NCBI GenBank assembly: GCA_002707085.1
Contig: PALY01000116.1
Location: forward strand, 11,036 to 16,203
Direction of reading: 5' to 3'
DNA from: Deltaproteobacteria bacterium
GTDB lineage: Bacteria; Myxococcota_A; UBA796
DNA length: 5,168 bases
The position numbers and the translations under genes were made by a program. Under the pieces are notes generated by a model, which worked only from the letters and a program-made list of their open reading frames with translations, was not told the origin of the DNA and did no database searches. Below are positions 1 to 5,168 of the stretch, piece after piece; positions within the stretch are counted from its first letter, which is position 1; each line of letters opens with the position of its first letter.

Positions 1-1335
1 ATTCATGAGATCCGACCGGGACATATGTGGACGGTGAACAGCACCAGCGGACACATTGAACAGGACCCGTTCTTCCAAACAGACTGGACAGTTGACCCAT
101 CCATTGATCGTGCAACTGCAGTGGCCGAATCAAGGCGGCTACTCACTGCAGCGGTCGATAGACAGCTGGTCTCCGATGTGCCTCTTGGTGTCATGCTCTC
201 TGGCGGTATCGACTCCAGTACATTGGTGGCTTTGACTGCACAGCAAAAAGGACACGCTGACTTTGATACCTTCGCCATTGGCTTTTCGGATGACTCATTC
301 AACGAATCCGATCACGCTCAAACCATGGCAACACATGTGGGTACCAGACACCACAAGATTGAAGTCACGGCAGAAGACGTCCAATCTCTGATGACCCGAC
401 ATTTGGTCCACATTGACGAGCCCTATGCGGACGGTTCAGCGATCCCCACCTACATGCTGGCCCAATACGCCAAAGATCATGTCACTGTTCTTCTTTCTGG
501 CGAAGGCGGAGATGAAATGTTCTCCGGCTATGACACACACGCAGCCAGTGTTGCCCGAAACTGGTACCGACGCACCCCCGGATGGATCCGACGGGGTCTT
601 GTGGCCCCAATCACAAAACTACTGCCAGTGAGCCACCAAAAGCTGAGTTTTGAATTCAAAGCCAAACGGTTTGTACACGGTGCTGAATTCGACGTCGCTC
701 ACGCCCATTATGCATGGCGAGAAGTTCTCTCGGAAGCGACAAAAACATCGCTATGGAAAGACCCGGATCTGTTCGCCAACTTCCCGCCTTCGCACACTTT
801 GTTTCAAGATGCCTGGGCGGACTGCGACAGCCCTCATGAGCTTGCCCGACTTCTTCACATCGACCGTACCTTTCACCTGCCCGACGATCTGATGGTCAAG
901 AACGACCGCATGACCATGGCACATTCCATAGAAGCACGAGTACCATTCTGCGACACCGAGCTTGTCCGTTTTCTGGCCACAGTACCGCCATCATTATTGA
1001 TGGATGGCCTGAAACCCAAAGCAATCCTTCGTCAAGCATTTCAAGACCTGCTCCCCCCAATCATCACCAAAAGAAAGAAGATGGGACTCGAAATGCCCTA
1101 TTCATCTTGGATGCGTGGAAAGCTTCGGGACTACACCGAATCTGTACTCACGACCCAACGCCTACAAGCGACTGGCTTGTATAAATCCGATGCAGTCCAA
1201 CGGCTGCTTTCCGACCACCTGGACATGAACGTTGATCACGGCCGGGCGCTCTGGGGAATAATCAGCACCGTTTTATGGCATGAACTGTACATTCAATCCG
1301 ATGACTTCCGAACCATTATCGAGCGTGTAGATTAG
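1..1335 (+). CDS. Asparagine synthetase (glutamine-hydrolysing) family protein, 5'-truncated by the window edge
   Basis: This is the synthetase half of an AsnB-type amidotransferase, which uses ATP to activate a carboxylate and ammonia from glutamine to amidate it. The reading frame is open to base 1, and the first codons give I-H-E-I-R-P-G-H, the usual linker after the glutaminase domain, so the ATG at base 25 is internal. About 444 residues are visible; a full protein of this type is about 620-650, so the Cys-nucleophile glutaminase domain lies outside the window. Counting from the ATG at 25, the ATP-pyrophosphatase loop S-G-G-I-D-S-S is at 59-65, D-E-P-Y-A-D-G-S-A-I-P-T at 131-142, L-S-G-E-G-G-D-E at 157-164, and D-R-M-T-M-A-H-S-I-E-A-R-V-P-F at 294-308. 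All core motifs look intact, so the enzyme is probably active. The next gene starts 10 bases on, suggesting an operon. In polysaccharide clusters such proteins may amidate sugar acids rather than aspartate; the substrate here is unknown. Confidence 0.93.
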   Translation: MHEIRPGHMWTVNSTSGHIEQDPFFQTDWTVDPSIDRATAVAESRRLLTAAVDRQLVSDVPLGVMLSGGIDSSTLVALTAQQKGHADFDTFAIGFSDDSFNESDHAQTMATHVGTRHHKIEVTAEDVQSLMTRHLVHIDEPYADGSAIPTYMLAQYAKDHVTVLLSGEGGDEMFSGYDTHAASVARNWYRRTPGWIRRGLVAPITKLLPVSHQKLSFEFKAKRFVHGAEFDVAHAHYAWREVLSEATKTSLWKDPDLFANFPPSHTLFQDAWADCDSPHELARLLHIDRTFHLPDDLMVKNDRMTMAHSIEARVPFCDTELVRFLATVPPSLLMDGLKPKAILRQAFQDLLPPIITKRKKMGLEMPYSSWMRGKLRDYTESVLTTQRLQATGLYKSDAVQRLLSDHLDMNVDHGRALWGIISTVLWHELYIQSDDFRTIIERVD

Positions 1336-1341
1336 AGTAGG
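1334..1341 (+). promoter_or_regulatory. Weak ribosome binding site for the flavoprotein gene
   Basis: The purine-rich stretch AGAGTAGG lies just before the ATG at 1346 and overlaps the stop codon of the upstream gene. GAG at 1335-1337 is 8 bases from the start codon, an acceptable Shine-Dalgarno spacing, but the match is short. With the 10-base gap it suggests translational coupling to the amidotransferase gene. Confidence 0.35.
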
Positions 1342-1345
1342 CCAT

Positions 1346-2692
1346 ATGCCAGCCAACTCACCCCAAAAACCCACAGTCCTTGTTGCCGGTGCCGGCATTA
1401 CTGGACTGTCTGCAGCTTGGCTACTGGCTCGCGATGGCTACCCCGTAGAAGTACACGACGCAGCACCGACAGCGGGCGGCCTACTTGAACCCGTACAATT
1501 TCGAGGACTTCCCTGCGATAGGGGTTCCCACCGCATTCATCCAGAATCTCATCCTTTGTTGAGAGAACTCACCAGTGATGCGGGCTGGGTAGAACAACCA
1601 CGCCGAGGCCGATTGGTCTTGGGTGGGCGCCAAATGGCCTACCCTCCCCAAGTGGGAGACTTCCTAAAAGGCTTGGGCGCCCGGACCGCCGCCCATATGG
1701 GCCTCAATTTTTTGACTCGACCCGGTGCATTGGCTGGGTTCAAACGGTGGGAAGAAGACCGGAAGACCATCGATGACGATGTCGGTTTCGAAGCCTTTGT
1801 GACCGGCCGGGTTGGGCGACGCGCATACACGCAATTTTACGCGCCATATGTAGAGAAAGTCTGGGGCCTTCACCCAAATGAAATCTCGCAAACCGTTGCG
1901 AAAGCCAGAATCTCAACCGCTTCGCCCCTCACCACACTGAGCAAGGCGCTTAAGTCCGGACCCGTCCCAGACCGGGTGTTTTTGTATCCGCGTGGGGGAA
2001 TGGTCGAGTTGATCGAGTTTTTCCAAACCGGCCTCAAACTTGCCGGTGTACCCATTCACTACGACTCACCCATTGGAACAAAAGAAGTACAGGCATGGAA
2101 GGGTCCCGTTTTGTACAGCGGCCACCTCTCGGACTTGGTCGACCAACCAAACCTGAAGCATCGAGGCCTGTACCTACTCCACATCGCCCTTCCCAAAGGC
2201 AGCGTGGGACAAACGGACACTTTTTATCTGCCCGAACGGGACTTCTGGTTTGGCCGCGTATCGCAACCCGCTCGCTTTTCAGATGAACTCAGTGATGATG
2301 AGTGTGATGTTCTATGTTTGGAGATTCCCGAAGGACGGTGGGGTAATGACCACGACTTTTCAGAAGACATACTGAAAATACAGGCACAACTGGTCCACGC
2401 CGGAATCATTCCATCCACCGTGGACATTGGCGAAATGAAGCAGACCTTTGTGCCGCGGGTATACCCCATGTACAAGAGAAACTGGACTCAGTATTGGTCC
2501 GAAGCTCTCCGCCAAGTTGCATCAATGGGACAGATCCTCCCCATCGGGCGGCAAGGCCTTTTCCTTCACTGCAATATTGACCAATGCGTATACATTGCCG
2601 ATGAAGCGGTTCGACACCTCAATGCGGGAGGAACCGCAGCCGACTGGATACCAAAAGCAAAAGGCTTCCTTGACCTTCGAGTGCGAGACTAA
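1346..2692 (+). CDS. FAD-dependent oxidoreductase, protoporphyrinogen oxidase / UDP-galactopyranose mutase-like
   Basis: A 448-residue cytosolic-looking flavoprotein with no signal peptide. The N-terminal dinucleotide-binding fold is clear: V-L-V-A-G-A-G-I-T-G-L-S-A-A-W at residues 11-25, an acidic residue closing the second strand (V-E-V-H-D, 34-38), then A-G-G-L-L at 43-47. The middle has P-Y-V-E-K-V-W-G at 167-174 and Y-P-R-G-G-M at 214-219, typical of amine-oxidase-fold proteins annotated as protoporphyrinogen oxidase-like or UDP-galactopyranose mutase-like. The C-terminal FAD contact region is around G-R-Q-G-L-F-L-H-C-N-I-D at 401-412, followed by a helix (I-A-D-E-A-V). Length fits the family. 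The ATG at 1346 begins just before the Rossmann strand, so the start is well supported. Directly downstream of an AsnB-like gene, a role in surface polysaccharide or nucleotide-sugar chemistry is more likely than haem synthesis, but this is inference. The exact reaction cannot be assigned; carotenoid-desaturase-like or mutase activity remain possible. Confidence 0.88.
   Translation: MPANSPQKPTVLVAGAGITGLSAAWLLARDGYPVEVHDAAPTAGGLLEPVQFRGLPCDRGSHRIHPESHPLLRELTSDAGWVEQPRRGRLVLGGRQMAYPPQVGDFLKGLGARTAAHMGLNFLTRPGALAGFKRWEEDRKTIDDDVGFEAFVTGRVGRRAYTQFYAPYVEKVWGLHPNEISQTVAKARISTASPLTTLSKALKSGPVPDRVFLYPRGGMVELIEFFQTGLKLAGVPIHYDSPIGTKEVQAWKGPVLYSGHLSDLVDQPNLKHRGLYLLHIALPKGSVGQTDTFYLPERDFWFGRVSQPARFSDELSDDECDVLCLEIPEGRWGNDHDFSEDILKIQAQLVHAGIIPSTVDIGEMKQTFVPRVYPMYKRNWTQYWSEALRQVASMGQILPIGRQGLFLHCNIDQCVYIADEAVRHLNAGGTAADWIPKAKGFLDLRVRD
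2689..2692. other. Tail-to-tail overlap of two convergent stop codons
   Basis: The bases CTAA carry TAA (2690-2692) ending the plus-strand flavoprotein gene and, read on the other strand, TAG (2689-2691) ending the membrane protein gene. There is no room for an intergenic terminator. Transcripts from each side must end inside the opposite coding region or run into it. I found no convincing hairpin plus T-tract near the junction. Confidence 0.9.
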
Positions 2693-4239
2693 CGTTCCAT
2701 TTTCCACAGCGATATGGACTGCCCCTGACCTTCCGTACGCAAAGCCAAGAGCCAAGGGGGCGGAAGATATGGCCCCCGAAGGCCGTCTATCCGCGTGCGA
2801 TTTCCCAACACCATGTATGCCGTGCCACTTCCATCCGGCTTGCTGATCCAACTGGCACACCTGTCCCAATCATGACCCTCATAGTTACTGGGAGGAGCAT
2901 GGAGCATCTTGGGCAAGATCGACACTTCAATGTGACTCTCGGAACAATCCAAAAAGGTGTCATTGGGTCCCATCTCTTCTTCAATAAACGTGACAATTGG
3001 AGACATCATCTTGTAGGTCGAAGAAGACTCCAACGGACCGGCGTTCGTATGTCCTGGACCACCGTAAAATAGCCAAACACCAACCCCCAGTGCGCCCAGT
3101 GGTGCAAGCTGACGCCACCCTTTGGAACGAACCACAGTCGTCCAAATTCGAATCATCGCCAAAGGCGCAATCACGGCTGCGGGTGCGGCAATCTGCATCA
3201 TGTATCGCGGCGTCACGATGATCCATCGAGACATCGCCCACGTCATGGCAAGCGGAGGAACCAGCGCCAAAAAGGCTATCAGAGACCGCCGCCGTCCAGT
3301 ACAGCTTGGTAAAAAAGCAAATGGTAGGAGCCAGAGACTCCAGGCCAACCCAACCGGTAGGCCAGCATCAATCCGCGGTTCATTGTCCGCCTGTAAGGCT
3401 GCTGCACACGGACGCGTCAGCCCATACGGACTGATCACAGTGGAAGGTTCTCCCTCACATGCCGCTTTGAGCGCTCCATCCGGCCCCTGGCGGATCTTCG
3501 ACAGCTCTATGCCCCTCAGAATTTCCGCGACTTCCGTGGTGGATTCACGAGGGACAACCCGCAAAGTGTTTTGGGTGTACGGCCCCACCATAAGACCCGC
3601 TAAAAACAGCCCAAACAAAAGCAACCGCCGCCAAACGGGCTGAACCCCCCAAGAGCCAAGACCGGCCAACAGAACCATCCCCGGCAAAAGCGTGATGGTT
3701 CGAGAATCCACAGCCCAAGCGAGTCCGATCCCAACCCCACCCAAACACGCCCAGTACCAACGTGACCAGCGAGCAAACGCTGCTGTAGCGGCCAGGCCAA
3801 TCGCCGTAAGACCACTGAGCATCGGGTACATGTTGACCCAACGACTGGCGTGCGCCAACTGTGGCGTAAGTGGGATCGCAATGGCCGCCACAGCGCCACA
3901 CCATGGTCCACCCAGCACACGCCCGAGCAAGCCAGCCCCCACCACCAACAGCACCATGCTGACCGAAGATATCAACGCACCCGCCCAAGCCCAACCAAGC
4001 TCTGGACCCAGATTACCGAACACCCACGGATACAACGGCTCCAGCCATGTGCTGTTCATGGTTCCCGGATTTAAGTAAGCCCAGGTTTCACGAACATACC
4101 GTTCCCAATCAAAGCCTGCTGGCCACTTCATGGGGACAAATGCCCGACCATGCCACCACAGGCCGACACACGCCGCGACGACTCCCCCGACAAAGGGAAG
4201 TTCAGCGAAGATACGTCGAACGTTCTGACCAATCACCAT
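2689..4239 (-). CDS. Polytopic membrane protein, probable GT-C (PMT/ArnT-like) glycosyltransferase
   Basis: From the ATG at 4239 this is 516 residues with about eleven hydrophobic segments (roughly 14-31, 80-109, 110-127, 137-156, 161-179, 181-199, 203-222, 293-311, 318-337, 344-366, 376-393). The first membrane span is followed by a loop of about 50 residues containing F-D-W-E-R-Y at 43-48. An acidic motif in this position is typical of GT-C enzymes, which transfer sugars from polyprenyl-phosphate donors on the outer face of the membrane. A second soluble loop (about 223-292) and a C-terminal soluble part of about 120 residues also fit that plan. No strict family signature is seen, so an uncharacterised membrane protein is the alternative. 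The frame opens further upstream (TTG at 4284, GTG at 4269), but those starts lie deeper in the upstream gene. No start has a clear Shine-Dalgarno, so 4239 is chosen as the nearest ATG before the first helix. It overlaps the upstream transpeptidase gene by 38 bases, implying co-transcription and probable translational coupling. Confidence 0.75.
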   Translation of the reverse strand: MVIGQNVRRIFAELPFVGGVVAACVGLWWHGRAFVPMKWPAGFDWERYVRETWAYLNPGTMNSTWLEPLYPWVFGNLGPELGWAWAGALISSVSMVLLVVGAGLLGRVLGGPWCGAVAAIAIPLTPQLAHASRWVNMYPMLSGLTAIGLAATAAFARWSRWYWACLGGVGIGLAWAVDSRTITLLPGMVLLAGLGSWGVQPVWRRLLLFGLFLAGLMVGPYTQNTLRVVPRESTTEVAEILRGIELSKIRQGPDGALKAACEGEPSTVISPYGLTRPCAAALQADNEPRIDAGLPVGLAWSLWLLPFAFLPSCTGRRRSLIAFLALVPPLAMTWAMSRWIIVTPRYMMQIAAPAAVIAPLAMIRIWTTVVRSKGWRQLAPLGALGVGVWLFYGGPGHTNAGPLESSSTYKMMSPIVTFIEEEMGPNDTFLDCSESHIEVSILPKMLHAPPSNYEGHDWDRCASWISKPDGSGTAYMVLGNRTRIDGLRGPYLPPPWLLALRTEGQGQSISLWKMER

Positions 4240-5168
4240 CTGGATACCAGAATAGCAGTAGCGACCCACCTGTGAGGGTATCAATCACATCATCGTTTTC
4301 CCGATCATCGATGGCGGGACAGCCCCAGCTTTCGCCAAGCCGGCCATACTCCGCCACAATCGAGGGCCTGGCGTATGTTGCGCCATGCATCACGATGCCA
4401 CGGGCGCGCACTTCGCTATTCCAAGTACTCTCAAGCCCGTCAATGCGCATTGCACGACCAACCGTAGAGGAGTTGTAAATCTCTCCAGAGCGCATGACAC
4501 CCAAGCTTGATTGGTGGCTGTCGTGAATGTTGGAAAAGTCTTCTGCATAGGCTGGGTTCGATCCGCTGGTTCCCTCCCCATGGGTCACGTGCAAATTCCA
4601 AAGCAACGCACCATCGGCAAGATCAAGAATCCACATTCGCCGGTCACCGGAATGGAGTGAAAAGTCGGTCACTGTGTAAAAAAAGTTGTCCGTATCGGCG
4701 CCATCCCACGCCATATCAAATGCGAAGAGCGCGTCTTCTGCAACCTCTTCATCCATACCCATATCTGCCAAATCATCGACTGTAGTGAGGCCTACCTGCA
4801 GGGTGTAATCACCATCTTGGGCAACCCCACTTGAATTGACCCAAGTGTCTGCCACCGCCCAGTAATGACCGGCCGGCACATATGCGCCCGCGGACCAATG
4901 GCCACGAGAAATGCAATCGTCCGCATCATCGCTCGATAACAAATGGATATCGATGTCCGCCCCCGACTCCATATCAATGAGGTCAAGCGCCAAGAAACCA
5001 TCGTCAGGTATCGTGAGTCTATAGACAACTTCTGGCCCTGACTCATCGGTACCTGGGGCGCAGGAGTATCCATCGTAACGGTCAGAAGATGCGCCTGAAG
5101 TGCTGTCGCGATGAGTGTACGGAAATTCAGAGATGCACACGACACCATCGGGACAAGGCTCGTCCGGG
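4202..5168 (-). CDS. Murein L,D-transpeptidase (YkuD_2-type catalytic domain) with N-terminal pre-peptidase-like domain; N-terminus beyond window edge
   Basis: The frame is open to the right edge, so the true start and any signal or lipoprotein peptide are outside; the GTG at 5140 is only an internal valine. Visible length is about 321 residues. Numbering from 5140, residues 1-120 form a beta-rich secreted domain resembling bacterial pre-peptidase C-terminal domains: P-F-type start after a Cys pair, Y-S-C-A-P-G-T-D-E-S-G-P-E at 25-37, V-V-Y-R-L-T-I-P at 38-45, D-I-D-I-H-L-L at 62-68 and a G-D-Y-T-L-Q-V strand at 110-116. Residues from about 136 to 300 match the murein L,D-transpeptidase catalytic family: M-W-I-L-D-L at 169-174, D-F-S-N at 201-204, S-S-L-G at 211-214, I-V-M-H-G-A at 249-254, and G-R-L-G-E-S-W-G-C-P-A at 266-276. 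His252 and Cys274 (codon 4319-4321) are the expected catalytic pair, so the enzyme looks intact. It should act outside the cytoplasmic membrane, making or rearranging peptidoglycan cross-links. The protein is acidic and Asp-rich. Its end overlaps the downstream membrane protein gene. Confidence 0.9.
   Translation of the reverse strand, partial: PDEPCPDGVVCISEFPYTHRDSTSGASSDRYDGYSCAPGTDESGPEVVYRLTIPDDGFLALDLIDMESGADIDIHLLSSDDADDCISRGHWSAGAYVPAGHYWAVADTWVNSSGVAQDGDYTLQVGLTTVDDLADMGMDEEVAEDALFAFDMAWDGADTDNFFYTVTDFSLHSGDRRMWILDLADGALLWNLHVTHGEGTSGSNPAYAEDFSNIHDSHQSSLGVMRSGEIYNSSTVGRAMRIDGLESTWNSEVRARGIVMHGATYARPSIVAEYGRLGESWGCPAIDDRENDDVIDTLTGGSLLLFWYPDGDWSERSTYLR

Noticed and set aside
25..27. 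ATG at 25 as the start of the amidotransferase gene
   Set aside because: The same frame is open to base 1 and encodes the conserved I-x-E-I-R-P-G-H linker before it, and the protein would lack the glutaminase domain. The gene is cut by the window edge.
1691..1702. Perfect 12-base palindrome GCCCATATGGGC
   Set aside because: It lies inside the flavoprotein coding sequence, far from any promoter position, with no second copy nearby; probably chance.
2448..2846. Plus-strand open frame crossing the convergent junction
   Set aside because: It is out of frame with the well-supported flavoprotein gene and antisense to the membrane protein gene; its composition is not protein-like and it shows no motif.
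3122..3643. Plus-strand open frame of 173 codons opposite the membrane protein
   Set aside because: It is rich in Arg, Ser and Pro with no recognisable motif, and lies wholly antisense to a gene with consistent membrane-span periodicity. It is a shadow frame.
3545..3994. Minus-strand open frame of 149 codons in another frame of the membrane protein
   Set aside because: It is Gly/Trp/Cys-rich with no domain and lies fully inside the longer frame whose hydrophobic segments make sense.
5138..5140. GTG at 5140 as the start of the L,D-transpeptidase gene
   Set aside because: The frame continues to the right edge with P-D-E-P-C-P-D-G before it, which forms one Cys-rich motif with the following residues. 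A signal peptide would also be missing.

Overview
The window reads as bacterial chromosomal DNA, gene-dense and of moderate to slightly high G+C. It carries four protein-coding genes in two convergent pairs. The best clue to the source is the rightmost gene. Its N-terminal domain has a Cys-rich start (C-P-D-G-x-V-C), a D-x-Y-x-C-A-P-x-T-D-E-S-G-P-E signature and a D-I-D-I-H-L-L segment. I associate this style of secreted beta-domain with myxobacteria and Bradymonadales-like former deltaproteobacteria. That assignment is from memory and is not proven by the window.

Left half, plus strand (1-2692): the C-terminal synthetase part of a glutamine-dependent asparagine synthetase family protein, whose N-terminal glutaminase domain lies left of the window. 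Ten bases after it comes a complete FAD-dependent oxidoreductase of the protoporphyrinogen oxidase / UDP-galactopyranose mutase-like superfamily. Such pairs are common in exopolysaccharide and O-antigen clusters, where the AsnB-like protein may amidate a sugar acid or other precursor and the flavoprotein may modify a nucleotide sugar or lipid. The actual substrates cannot be read from the sequence.

Right half, minus strand (2689-5168, transcribed right to left): first a secreted protein, open at the right edge, with an N-terminal pre-peptidase-C-like domain and a C-terminal murein L,D-transpeptidase domain of the YkuD_2 type, including the S-W-G-C-P-A nucleophile motif. Overlapping its end is a polytopic membrane protein of about 516 residues, probably a GT-C glycosyltransferase-like protein. 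The pair suggests an envelope function (peptidoglycan cross-linking plus lipid-linked sugar transfer), but the co-function is inferred from overlap only.

The two pairs meet tail to tail with stop codons sharing four bases. There is no non-coding stretch longer than 10 bases, and I see no RNA gene, mobile element, CRISPR array or clear terminator. I found no strong evidence of a novel multi-gene system. The most interesting items are the domain fusion in the L,D-transpeptidase, the overlapping transpeptidase/membrane-protein pair, and the amidotransferase-flavoprotein pair.
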